From Candidatus Skiveiella danica (GTDB lineage: Bacteria > Pseudomonadota > Gammaproteobacteria > Burkholderiales > Burkholderiaceae_C), in assembly GCA_016721925.1 (NCBI GenBank), contig JADKHE010000004.1, positions 124,001 to 188,000 of the forward strand: a stretch of DNA of 64,000 nt. Direction: 5' to 3'. The position numbers and the translations under genes are program-made. Below, in pieces: positions 33,912 to 42,087 of this stretch. A model generated the notes under the pieces. That model saw nothing but the letters and a program-made list of their open reading frames with translations, was not told the origin of the DNA and did no database searches. How positions within the stretch are numbered: the stretch's first letter is position 1; every line of letters begins with the position of its first letter.

Positions 33912-34795
33912 ATGAATACCTCGTTCGACTGGAGCCTGCTGCCGACTTTCCTGGCTGCCCTGGAGCGTGGCAGCCTGCTGGGCGCGGCCCGGCAGCTGGG
34001 TATCAGCCAGCCGACGGCCGGGCGCCATATCGCGGATCTGGAATCCCAGCTGGGCAAGGTACTGTTCGAGCGCACCGGGCGCGGCCTGCGGCCCACGACA
34101 CTCGCGCTGGAGCTGGCCGGGCCCGCACGGGCGATGCAGTCCGGCGCGATGGCGCTGGCCGAGAAGCTGCTCGACACCCAAGGCCAGCAGGCCGGCACCG
34201 TGCGCCTGAGCGCCAGCCAGCCGGTGGCCTGCTACCTGCTGCCCCCGGTTCTGGCCCGGATGCGCGAGGCGCTGCCGGCCATCCAGATCGAGCTGGTGGT
34301 GAGCAACCAGGTCAGCAACCTGCTGCAGCGCGAGGCCGACATCGCCCTGCGCATGGTGCAGCCGGCGCAGGCCAGCCTGGTGGCCAAACGCATCGCTGAG
34401 GTGACCTTGTCGGCCTGCGCCAGCACGGCTTACCTGGCGCGGCGCGGCACACCGGCGCAGCCCCCCGACCTGTTGCAGCACGAGCTGATCGGCTACGACC
34501 AGCAGGACGACCTGCTGCGCGGCTTCGCAGCGATGGGATTTCCGGTGACGAAGGAACATTTCGCCTGCGCACCGACGACCTGATCGCCGCCTGGGAGGCG
34601 GTGCGCGCCGGCCTGGGCGTGGGCTTCGCGGCCGACTACACGATCGACACCGACCCCGCCGTGCAACGGCTGCTGCCGACGCTGCCACTGCCCTGCCTGC
34701 CGATCTGGCTCACCGTGCACCGCGAGATCCGCAACAGCGGGCGCATCCGCGCGGTGTACGATTTCCTGGCGCAGGCCATTCCCCTGGCGCTCTGA
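33912..34795 (+). pseudogene. LysR-family transcriptional regulator, one frameshift
   Basis: From the ATG at 33912 (MNTSFDWSLL) comes a LysR helix-turn-helix (GSLLGAARQLGISQPTAGRHIADLE, residues about 20-44) and part of the effector domain. The frame breaks at about 34567-34572 (TTCGCCTGC). The remaining C-terminus (RTDDLIAAWEAVRAGLGVGF to FLAQAIPLAL) continues in another frame to the TGA at 34793-34795. Restoring one C gives about 294 residues, normal for LysR. As read, the product ends after 223 residues. It diverges from the epimerase/Acg pair, a common regulator-target layout. Confidence 0.8.
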
Positions 34796-34804
34796 AAGGC
34801 TCCC

Positions 34805-35296
34805 ATGCATCCGAACGCCGACACGATCACGAAGTTCTACGCGGCCTTCGCGCAACTGGACCCCGAGGGCATGGCCGCGTGCTATGCCGACGACGTGCGC
34901 TTTGACGACGAGGTGTTCTCCTTGCGCGGCAAGGCGCAGGTCATGGGCATGTGGCGCATGCTGTGCGAGGCCACCCGGGCCAAGGGCCGGGACGACTGGA
35001 AGCTGGAAGCCAGCGGCATCGAGGCCGATGAGAAGACCGGCCGCGCCCACTGGGACGCCCACTACCGCTTCAGCGCCACCGGTCGCCTGGTGCTCAACCG
35101 CATCGACGCCGCCTTCACCTTCAACCCGCAAGGCCTGATCGTCGCGCACCGCGACCGCTTCAACTTCTGGGCCTGGTCGCGCCAGGCGCTCGGCGCGCCG
35201 GGCCTGCTGCTGGGCTGGACGCCCATGTTGCGCAACAAGGTGAAACAGCGGGCGGCCCACAACCTGCGCAAGTTCATGGAAAGAAAAACGCAATGA
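34805..35296 (+). CDS. NTF2-like (SnoaL-type) protein
   Basis: This 163-residue protein has the cone-shaped NTF2-like fold pattern: ITKFYAAFAQLDPEGMAACYADDVRFDDEVF (residues about 9-39) and DRFNFWAWSRQALG near the end. Members include polyketide cyclases, isomerases and many proteins of unknown role; no catalytic residues can be assigned. It starts 9 bp after the LysR gene and overlaps the next hydrolase by 4 bases (ATGA), so the two are co-translated. Confidence 0.75.
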   Translation: MHPNADTITKFYAAFAQLDPEGMAACYADDVRFDDEVFSLRGKAQVMGMWRMLCEATRAKGRDDWKLEASGIEADEKTGRAHWDAHYRFSATGRLVLNRIDAAFTFNPQGLIVAHRDRFNFWAWSRQALGAPGLLLGWTPMLRNKVKQRAAHNLRKFMERKTQ

Positions 35297-36189
35297 CTGG
35301 CTGGTTCAAGGACTTTGAGGAACGCCGCTTTGCTGTGAACGGCGCGGAGATCGCTGCGCGCCTCGGCGGCGACCGCAGCAAGCCGGCGCTGCTCCTGCTG
35401 CACGGCTTCCCCCAGACCCACGCGATGTGGCACCGCGTGGCGCAGCTTTTGCGCCACGACTTCTTCCTGGTCCTGCCCGACCTGCGCGGCTACGGGGATT
35501 CGTCACACGCGCCGGGCTTGCCGGACCACAGCAACTACAGCAAACGCGCCCTGGCGCAGGACCTCATTGCGGTGATGGACACGCTGGGCATCGCCGCGTT
35601 CGCCCTGTGCGGACACGACCGGGGCGGCCGCGTGGCGCACCGGCTGGCGCTGGACCACCCGGCGCGCGTGCGCCGGCTCTGCGTGATCGACATCGCGCCG
35701 ACGCTGGACATGTACGCGCGCACCGACTTCGATTTCGCGCGCGCCTACTACCACTGGTTCCACCTGATCCAGCCGACGCCGCTGCCCGAGCTGATGATCG
35801 GCGGCAACCCGCGCGCGTACCTGCACGCCAAGCTCGGCGGCTGGGGCAGCGGCGGGCTGGGCCACATCGAGCCGCGCGCGCTGGCCGAGTACGAACGCTG
35901 CTTCTGCCGCGATGAGGCGATCCACACCGCCTGCGAGGACTACCGCGCCAGCGCCGGCATCGACCTGGAACACGACCGCGAGAGTCGCGCGCGCGGCCAC
36001 AAGATCGCCTGCGACACCCTGATGCTGTGGGGCGAGCACGGCGTGGTGCAGCGCCTGTTCGATCCGCTGGCGCTCTGGCAGGCTCAGTGTGCCGGCGCAG
36101 TGACCGGCTGGGCCATGCCGGCGGGGCATTTCATCCCCGAGCAGCTGCCCGACGAGACTGCAGCGGCGCTGCAGGCGTTCATGGATTGA
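35293..36189 (+). CDS. alpha/beta hydrolase resembling fluoroacetate dehalogenase
   Basis: This 298-residue alpha/beta hydrolase has an Asp nucleophile (CGHDRGGR, Asp109), Asp133 (VIDIAP) and His279 (GHF) as the triad. The pattern follows haloacetate/fluoroacetate dehalogenases: Arg110 and Arg113, which would hold the carboxylate, and His154-Trp155 and Tyr217, which would form the halide pocket. As I recall the Rhodopseudomonas enzyme, these sit one residue off its numbering (Asp110, Arg111, Arg114, Asp134, His155, Trp156, His280). The reaction would be hydrolysis of haloacetate to glycolate. An epoxide hydrolase is less likely. Confidence 0.8.
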   Translation: MTGWFKDFEERRFAVNGAEIAARLGGDRSKPALLLLHGFPQTHAMWHRVAQLLRHDFFLVLPDLRGYGDSSHAPGLPDHSNYSKRALAQDLIAVMDTLGIAAFALCGHDRGGRVAHRLALDHPARVRRLCVIDIAPTLDMYARTDFDFARAYYHWFHLIQPTPLPELMIGGNPRAYLHAKLGGWGSGGLGHIEPRALAEYERCFCRDEAIHTACEDYRASAGIDLEHDRESRARGHKIACDTLMLWGEHGVVQRLFDPLALWQAQCAGAVTGWAMPAGHFIPEQLPDETAAALQAFMD

Positions 36190-36269
36190 CAGGAGGCAAA
36201 GAAAAGGCGTTTCGACAAAAGGTTCGACTAAGAAAAGGTCCAGGAAACACCTTGGCATTCACCAATAGC

Positions 36270-37160
36270 CGCACTTCCGTACGGTGCACTCCTTGTCTAG
36301 TGTAATGTTGCATTCTGTGTTTAGGATCTAAGCGGCTATTGGCGCAAATGACCTTTTGCAGGATGTCGCTAACGCTCTTGATCCAGATGAACGGCTTGGG
36401 ATTGATGTTGTGATGCACGACGTATTCATCGATGGCGCCGCCACCAGTTCCGGCACGCTGGCGAACATGCCTCGGCGTAGCCGTTCGGTATTGATGTGGC
36501 GCAAGAGACGCTCGACCATGTTTAGCCACGAGGCCGAGGTTGGAGTGAAGTGCATGTGCAATCGTGGATGCTTGTCCAGCCACGCCTGCACAGTGGGGTG
36601 CTTATGGGTGGCGTAATTGTCGGCAATCAGGTGCAGCGCCTTGCCCTTGGGGGCCTGGCGATCAATCTGGGGCAGCAACTTCAGCCATTCGACGTGCGTG
36701 TGGCGCTGCTGGCATTGCCGATGACCCGAGTATCCAGCACGTTGAGCGCAGAAAACCGAGTGGTCGTGCCGTTGCGCTCGTAGTTATGTGCATGGTGGCC
36801 GCGCCCATCGTGCGCGTGCTCCAGTGCGTGGCGGCCTCGGGCGTCGTTTGAGTGGTCAGCTCCACCAGCCGGGCCACATCTACCTTCACCGGTGGCGCAC
36901 CGCGCGGCAGGTCGCGCTCAATCCCTTGCGACCCCCAATCCAGGTAGCGTTGGCGCCAGCGCGCAACCTGCACGCGCCCGATGCCCAATGGCTCGGTGAT
37001 GTCCTTGTTCTGCAGGCCCTGCGCGCCAGCAGCACGATCTGCGCGCGTTGCGCCAACCTCACGCTGGTGGGCCTGGAGCGGACAAGCCGAATCCGCTCGC
37101 GCTCTTGTTCATTTGTCAGAGAAATGTCCGGTGCAACTCTCGATTGATCACTCCAATGCA
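36270..37160 (-). mobile_element. decayed IS630-family element
   Basis: Transposase fragments in several minus-strand frames: the N-terminal HTH region (LTNEQERERIRLVRSRPTSV to VARWRQRYLDWG) and then a join at about 36795 that skips roughly 130 residues including the first catalytic Asp. The C-terminal catalytic part follows (LHLIADNYATHKHPTVQAWL, TSASWLNMVERL) and then, after another shift, AIDEYVVHHNINPKPFIW. With frameshifts and a core deletion it cannot be active. Terminal repeats were not identified, so the ends are approximate. It separates the hydrolase gene from tldD. Confidence 0.85.
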
Positions 37161-37254
37161 AACCGTAGCAGCGCGTTGGATGCAGGGATATCAATTTACG
37201 TCCACTAAAGAATCAAACACTACATCAGAGGGGCAGTCTCCCTACAATCCCCCT

Positions 37255-38715
37255 ATGATCTCCCGCGAACCCACCCTCGAACGTCTGGCCACGGCCCAAT
37301 CCCTGCTGCTGGCGCCCTTTGGCCTGAACGAATCGCATCTGACGCGCGCGCTGGCGGCGATCACCACAAACAAGGTCGACGACGCCGACCTGTACTTCCA
37401 GTACACCCGCTCCGAGGGCTGGAGCCTGGAAGAGGGCATCGTCAAGACCGGCTCTTTCAGCATCGACCAGGGCGTGGGTGTGCGAGCGGTGGCGGGTGAG
37501 AAGACGGCGTTTGCCTACTCGGACGATATTTCCGAAGCCTCGCTGATGGATGCGGCGCTCACGGTGCGCTCGATTGCGGCGTCGGGGCAGAACCGGCGCG
37601 TGAAGACGCCTGCCCGCAAGGTGGCCGGCAGCCGTTCGCTCTACGGTGGCCAGGATCCGATTGCGTCACTGGACAGCACCGCCAAGGTCGAGCTGCTGGG
37701 CCGGGTCGAGAAGCTGGCCCGTGCCAAGGACCCGCGCGTGGTGCAGGTGATGGCCGGACTGGCCAGTGAATACGACGTGGTGATGGTGGCGCGCGCCGAT
37801 GGCACGCTGGCGGCCGATGTGCGCCCGCTGGTGCGCCTGTCGGTGACCGTGATCGCCGAGCACAAGGGCCGGCGCGAGATGGGCTCGGGCGGCGGCGGCG
37901 GGCGTTTCGGCCTGGCGTATTTCACCGACGACCAGATCGCCGAATACGTGAACGATGCGGTCAAGGCCGCGCTGACCAACCTCGACGCGCGGCCCGCGCC
38001 GGCCGGCGAGATGACGGTGGTGCTGGGCCCCGGCTGGCCGGGCGTGCTGCTGCACGAGGCCATCGGGCACGGGCTGGAAGGCGACTTCAACCGCAAGGGA
38101 TCGAGCGCCTTCAGCGGGCGCATCGGCCAGCGCGTGGCGGCCAAGGGTGTCACGGTGCTGGACGACGGCACCATCGCGGATCGCCGCGGCTCGCTCAACG
38201 TGGACGACGAAGGCCACGCCAGCCAGCGCAACGTGCTGATCGAGGACGGCATCCTGAAGGGCTACATCCAGGATGCGATGAACGCGCGCCTGATGGGCGT
38301 CAAGCCCACCGGCAACGGCCGGCGCGAAAGCTACGCCCACGTGCCGATGCCGCGCATGACCAACACCTACATGCTCGGTGGCGACAAGGACCCGAAGGAG
38401 ATCGTTGCGAGCATCAAGAAGGGTCTGTATGCCACCAACTTCGGCGGCGGGCAGGTGGACATCACGTCGGGCAAGTTCGTCTTCAGCGCCAGCGAAGCTT
38501 TCTGGGTGGAGAACGGCAAGATCCAGTACCCGGTGAAGGGTGCCACCATCGTCGGCAGCGGCCCGGAGTCGCTGAAAAAGGTCACGATGATCGGCAACGA
38601 CATGCGCCTGGACAGCGGCGTCGGCACCTGCGGCAAGGAAGGCCAGAGCGTGCCCGTGGGCGTGGGCCAGCCGACGCTGCGCATCGAAGGCCTGACCGTC
38701 GGCGGCACGGCCTGA
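37255..38715 (+). CDS. tldD: metalloprotease TldD
   Basis: This 486-residue protein has the zinc-protease motif HEAIGHGLEGD (HExxxH type), the glycine-rich GSGGGGGRFG and the C-terminal VGNGRRESY-like segment, all typical of TldD. With TldE/PmbA it degrades unfolded peptides and matures some RiPPs and CcdA; pmbA is not in this window. The start at 37255 follows CTACAATCCCCCT, with AGAGGGG further upstream. The gene begins about 95 bp after the IS630 remnant, so its promoter may have been altered by that insertion. Confidence 0.96.
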   Translation: MISREPTLERLATAQSLLLAPFGLNESHLTRALAAITTNKVDDADLYFQYTRSEGWSLEEGIVKTGSFSIDQGVGVRAVAGEKTAFAYSDDISEASLMDAALTVRSIAASGQNRRVKTPARKVAGSRSLYGGQDPIASLDSTAKVELLGRVEKLARAKDPRVVQVMAGLASEYDVVMVARADGTLAADVRPLVRLSVTVIAEHKGRREMGSGGGGGRFGLAYFTDDQIAEYVNDAVKAALTNLDARPAPAGEMTVVLGPGWPGVLLHEAIGHGLEGDFNRKGSSAFSGRIGQRVAAKGVTVLDDGTIADRRGSLNVDDEGHASQRNVLIEDGILKGYIQDAMNARLMGVKPTGNGRRESYAHVPMPRMTNTYMLGGDKDPKEIVASIKKGLYATNFGGGQVDITSGKFVFSASEAFWVENGKIQYPVKGATIVGSGPESLKKVTMIGNDMRLDSGVGTCGKEGQSVPVGVGQPTLRIEGLTVGGTA

Positions 38716-38777
38716 TGGCGTGCATGGCGTCCGTGCGTAAGCGGCCCGTCAAATAGCCTGTGCTACATTCACGCCTT

Positions 38778-38849
38778 ATGCAAACGCGCATCGCTTTTTA
38801 TTTTTACTTTTGGTTCTCGGTCCCCGGCGGACGAGAGGCGAGCGCGTAA
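38778..38849 (+). CDS. leader peptide of the DAHP synthase gene (Phe/Tyr/Trp-rich)
   Basis: A 23-residue peptide (ATG 38778, TAA 38847-38849) with seven consecutive aromatic residues, FYFYFWF, at positions 7-13. It lies 97 bp upstream of a DAHP synthase gene and directly before a terminator. Stalling of the ribosome on Phe, Tyr or Trp codons would favour read-through when aromatic aminoacyl-tRNAs are short. An extended -10 (TGCTACATT) lies 8 bases upstream. The aromatic run is very unlikely by chance in this GC-rich DNA. Confidence 0.9.
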   Translation: MQTRIAFYFYFWFSVPGGREASA

Positions 38850-38868
38850 GCACCCCAACCCCTCACTG

Positions 38869-38906
38869 AAAACCGCCGCAGCTTCACAGCCCGGCGGTTT
38901 TTTATT
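38869..38906 (+). terminator. attenuator terminator of the DAHP synthase leader
   Basis: AAAACCGCCG pairs with CGGCGGTTTT across a 13-base loop, followed by TTATT. It lies 19 bases after the leader-peptide stop and 39 bases before the DAHP synthase start, the classic layout for ribosome-mediated attenuation. Confidence 0.9.
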
Positions 38907-38945
38907 GCCCCTGTATACCCTGATCAACTTTCCAAGGAGCCCGTG

Positions 38946-40070
38946 ATGACCCCCAAAGCCAACCCGTCCAGTGATGCCTGGACCCAGCGTCCCGCCGATC
39001 GAACCAGCCAGACCGACGACGCTCGCATCAAGGACATCACCGTGTTGCCCCCACCTGAACACCTCATCCGCTTCTTCCCCATCCATGGCACGCCCGTGGA
39101 GTCGCTGATCACCCACACCCGCAAGACCATCCACAACATCATGGCCGGCAAGGATGACCGCCTGCTGGTGGTGGTGGGCCCGTGCTCGATCCACGACCCG
39201 GCCGCCGCGCTCGACTACGCCCGGCGCCTGAAGCCCTTGCGCGACCGCTACGCCGACACGCTGGAGATCGTCATGCGCGTCTATTTCGAGAAGCCGCGCA
39301 CCACGGTGGGCTGGAAGGGCCTGATCAACGACCCCTATCTGGATGAGAGCTACCGCATCGACGAAGGCCTGCGCATCGCGCGCCAGCTGCTGATCGAGAT
39401 CAACCGCCTCGGCCTGCCGGCCGGCAGCGAGTTCCTGGACGTGATCTCGCCGCAGTACATCGCCGACCTGATGGCCTGGGGCGCCATCGGGGCCCGCACC
39501 ACCGAGAGCCAGGTGCACCGCGAGCTGGCCTCGGGCCTGTCGGCGCCGATCGGCTTCAAGAACGGCACCGACGGCAACCTGAAGATCGCGCTGGACGCCA
39601 TCCAGGCGGCGGCGCGCGGCCACCACTTTTTGTCGGTGCACAAGAACGGCCAGGTGGCCATCGTGCAGACCAACGGCAACAAGGACTGCCACGTCATCCT
39701 GCGCGGCGGCAAGGCGCCCAACTACGACGCGGCCAGTGTCGCCGCCGCCTGCAAGGAGCTGGAGGCCGCCAAACTGCCCGCCACGCTGATGGTGGACTGC
39801 AGCCATGCCAACAGCTCGAAGCAGCACGAGCGGCAGGTGGACGTCGCCCGGGACATCGGCGCACAGATCGCGGGGGGCTCCCGCCACGTCTTCGGCCTGA
39901 TGATCGAAAGCCACATCAGCGCCGGCGCGCAGAAGTTCACCCCCGGCAAGGACGACGTGCACAAGCTGGAATACGGCAAGAGCATCACCGACGCCTGCCT
40001 GGGCTGGGACGACACCTTGACGGCGCTGCAGGTGCTGGCCGATGCGGTGAAGGCGCGGCGGGGTCGCTGA
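38946..40070 (+). CDS. 3-deoxy-7-phosphoheptulonate (DAHP) synthase, class I alpha
   Basis: This 374-residue enzyme has the AroFGH motifs VVVGPCSIHDPAAALDYA, VYFEKPRTTVGWKGLINDPY, GARTTESQVHRELASG and the metal-site MVDCSHANSSKQ. It condenses PEP and erythrose-4-phosphate at the start of the shikimate pathway. The ATG at 38946 has AAGGAG upstream; an adjacent GTG three bases earlier is possible. Which aromatic amino acid inhibits it cannot be read safely. Expression is predicted to respond to Phe, Tyr and Trp through the leader. Confidence 0.96.
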   Translation: MTPKANPSSDAWTQRPADRTSQTDDARIKDITVLPPPEHLIRFFPIHGTPVESLITHTRKTIHNIMAGKDDRLLVVVGPCSIHDPAAALDYARRLKPLRDRYADTLEIVMRVYFEKPRTTVGWKGLINDPYLDESYRIDEGLRIARQLLIEINRLGLPAGSEFLDVISPQYIADLMAWGAIGARTTESQVHRELASGLSAPIGFKNGTDGNLKIALDAIQAAARGHHFLSVHKNGQVAIVQTNGNKDCHVILRGGKAPNYDAASVAAACKELEAAKLPATLMVDCSHANSSKQHERQVDVARDIGAQIAGGSRHVFGLMIESHISAGAQKFTPGKDDVHKLEYGKSITDACLGWDDTLTALQVLADAVKARRGR

Positions 40071-40133
40071 AGCCTCGCGAAACCGGTTTACAGTATCGGG
40101 ATTGCAGATTCCCCAAAGATCCCGAGGTAAACC

Positions 40134-40445
40134 ATGCGTCACGAAGTCAGGGTGTTGATCGACGAGCGGCAGGAATTCACGTTTGAGCTGGTGGGCGTGG
40201 AGCCCATGGCGCCTGATGTGGCGCGCCAGTGGCTGGACGAGCAGTTCACCCAGCTGGAGTGCGAGCCGCTGCGCGCCAGCGGCAAGCTGTTGCTGGCCGA
40301 CAAGGTGCTGGTGGTGGCGCAGGCTGGTGGTGCCGAACTGCTGGCCGACCCCACCTGGGGTCAGACCTTCGCCCGCGCGGCCAGCGCGGCACTGGCCAAG
40401 CCGGTGATCACGGTGGATCTGGCCACCATGAGCGTGTCGTACTGA
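40134..40445 (+). CDS. conserved small cytoplasmic protein, unknown function
   Basis: A 103-residue soluble protein starting MRHEVRVLIDERQEFTFELVG, with CGAGGTAA upstream. It has no signal peptide, no membrane helix and one Cys. I recognise no domain. It lies 64 bp downstream of the DAHP synthase gene on the same strand, with no terminator visible between, so it may be the second gene of that unit. Its GC content and codon use resemble its neighbours. Confidence 0.65.
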   Translation: MRHEVRVLIDERQEFTFELVGVEPMAPDVARQWLDEQFTQLECEPLRASGKLLLADKVLVVAQAGGAELLADPTWGQTFARAASAALAKPVITVDLATMSVSY

Positions 40446-40487
40446 TCCGCAGGCCCGCGCGGCGGCCTCGGGCCGTGATTTGCGACG

Positions 40488-40538
40488 AAAATGACCATTC
40501 CCCAGCGTGGGATGGTCATTGTTTGCTACTTATTTTGT
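40488..40538 (-). repeat. dispersed hairpin repeat, copy C (mpl terminator)
   Basis: On the minus strand: AAGTAGCAAACAATGACCAT, then CCCACGCTGGGG, then ATGGTCATTTTC. AATGACCAT pairs with ATGGTCATT and CCC with GGG: a strong hairpin followed by TTTTC. The TAG within it is the mpl stop codon, so the element both ends translation and probably terminates transcription. Confidence 0.85.
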
Positions 40539-41986
40539 AGTGACTGCAGCAGGCGGGCGTGCACGCCGCCAAAACCCCCATTGCTCATGCACAGGATGTG
40601 GTCGCCGGGCAGTGCGGCCGCGGTGACCTGCGCCACCAGCGCGTCGATGCTGTCGGCCACCTGGGCGCGTTCGCCCATCGGGGTCAGCGCTGCGCGCGCG
40701 TCCCAGTCCAGCCCGCCGCTGTGGCAGAAGGCCAGGTCGGCATCGATCAGGCTGCCGGGCAGCTGGGCCTTCATGGTGCCGAGCTTCATGGTGTTGCTGC
40801 GCGGTTCGAACACCGCCAGGATGCGCGCGTTCGGGCCCACCTGGCGCCGCAGGCCATCCAGCGTGGTGCGAATCGCCGTGGGGTGGTGGGCGAAGTCGTC
40901 ATAGACGGTGATGCCGTTCACCGTGCCACGCACTTCCATGCGGCGCTTGACGTTCTGAAAGCTGCCCAGCGCCTGCGCGGCGATGGCGGGCGACACGCCG
41001 ACATGCTCCGCGGCTGCGATCGCTGCCAGGGCGTTGAGCTGGTTGTGCACGCCGCCGAGGGGCCAGTCCACGGTGGCGACCCGGACCCCGCGCTCAAGCA
41101 CGTCGAAGTGACCGGGTTCGCCTTCGGCCGTGAAGTCGCACACCGCGCTGCCAAAGCTGCGCACCTCGCTCCAGCAGCCGGCGTGCAGCACACGGGTCAG
41201 GCTTTCCTCCAGCCCGTTGACAACCACCCGTCCCGTTGAGGCGACCGTGCGCACCAGGTGGTGGAATTGCCGCTCGATGGCGGCCAGGTCGTCGAAGATG
41301 TCGGCGTGGTCGAATTCCAGGTTGTTCAGGATGGCCGTGCGCGGGCGGTAGTGGACGAACTTGCTGCGCTTGTCGAAGAAGGCGGTGTCGTACTCGTCGG
41401 CTTCGATGACGAAAAGGGGGTGGCGGCGAGACGGCGCAGGCTTTTGCTCCGTGTCCCCCGCCCGCTGTGCGGGCTCCTCCTTGACCTGCGCAAAACCCTG
41501 CGCCGTCCCGCCACCCAGGCGCGCCGAGACCCCGAAATTGACCGGTACGCCGCCGACCAGGAAGCCGGGCTCCAGGCCAGCGCTTTCCAGAATCCAGGCC
41601 AGCATCGACGTGGTGGTGGTCTTGCCATGGGTGCCGGCCACGGCCAGCACGTGGCGCCCCTGCAGCACGTGCTCGGCCAGCCACTGCGGGCCGCTGGTGT
41701 AGGGCGCGCCGGCATCCAGGATGGCTTCCATGAGCGGGAACTTGGGCGTGCCGTCGGGCTTTCGGGCGCGGCTGACCACGTTGCCGATGACAAATACGTC
41801 GGGCTTGAGCGCCATCTGGCTGGCGTCGAAGCCTTCGATCAGTTCGATGCCCAGGGCGCGCAACTGGTCGCTCATGGGCGGGTAGACGCCGGCGTCGCAG
41901 CCGGTCACGGTGTGGCCGGCTTCACGGGCCAGGGCGGCCAGGCCGCCCATGAAGGTGCCACAGATGCCGAGAATGTGGATGTGCAT
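40526..41986 (-). CDS. mpl: UDP-N-acetylmuramate:L-Ala-gamma-D-Glu-meso-DAP ligase
   Basis: This 486-residue Mur-ligase-family protein has MHIHILGICGTFMGGLAAL at the N-terminus, the ATP loop AGTHGKTTTTSML, and YDDFAHHPTAIRTTL, as in Mpl. It joins recycled murein tripeptide to UDP-MurNAc, a peptidoglycan-recycling role that fits ampD further along the window. A short insert, GTAQGFAQVKEEPAQRAGDT, occurs near residues 160-180. The last codons (LLQSLQNK) and the stop come from the dispersed repeat. Confidence 0.95.
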   Translation of the reverse strand: MHIHILGICGTFMGGLAALAREAGHTVTGCDAGVYPPMSDQLRALGIELIEGFDASQMALKPDVFVIGNVVSRARKPDGTPKFPLMEAILDAGAPYTSGPQWLAEHVLQGRHVLAVAGTHGKTTTTSMLAWILESAGLEPGFLVGGVPVNFGVSARLGGGTAQGFAQVKEEPAQRAGDTEQKPAPSRRHPLFVIEADEYDTAFFDKRSKFVHYRPRTAILNNLEFDHADIFDDLAAIERQFHHLVRTVASTGRVVVNGLEESLTRVLHAGCWSEVRSFGSAVCDFTAEGEPGHFDVLERGVRVATVDWPLGGVHNQLNALAAIAAAEHVGVSPAIAAQALGSFQNVKRRMEVRGTVNGITVYDDFAHHPTAIRTTLDGLRRQVGPNARILAVFEPRSNTMKLGTMKAQLPGSLIDADLAFCHSGGLDWDARAALTPMGERAQVADSIDALVAQVTAAALPGDHILCMSNGGFGGVHARLLQSLQNK

Positions 41987-42017
41987 CAGCCGATTCTAGG
42001 CAGTTTTCAAGCTTTTT

Positions 42018-42068
42018 TTGCCTGATCCCGGCGTCGAATGGTCATGATCAGCTATTGAAAAGATAGCT
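42018..42068 (-). repeat. dispersed hairpin repeat, copy D (after the acyl-CoA ligase gene)
   Basis: On the minus strand: AGCTATC...AATAGCT stem, then TGATCATGACCATTCGACGC and CGGGA, followed after GATCAGGC by seven A's. It matches the other copies over ATAGC, ATGACCAT and ACGC(T/C)GGGA. It lies in the 101-bp gap between the acyl-CoA ligase gene and mpl. Confidence 0.65.
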
Positions 42069-42087
42069 CCCAACATGGGTGACGGGG

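Noticed and set aside
36270..37160. Terminal inverted repeats of the IS630 remnant
   Set aside because: CGGTGCACTCC near 36277 and CGGTGCAACTC near 37130 are alike, but in direct orientation, so they are not convincing inverted ends.
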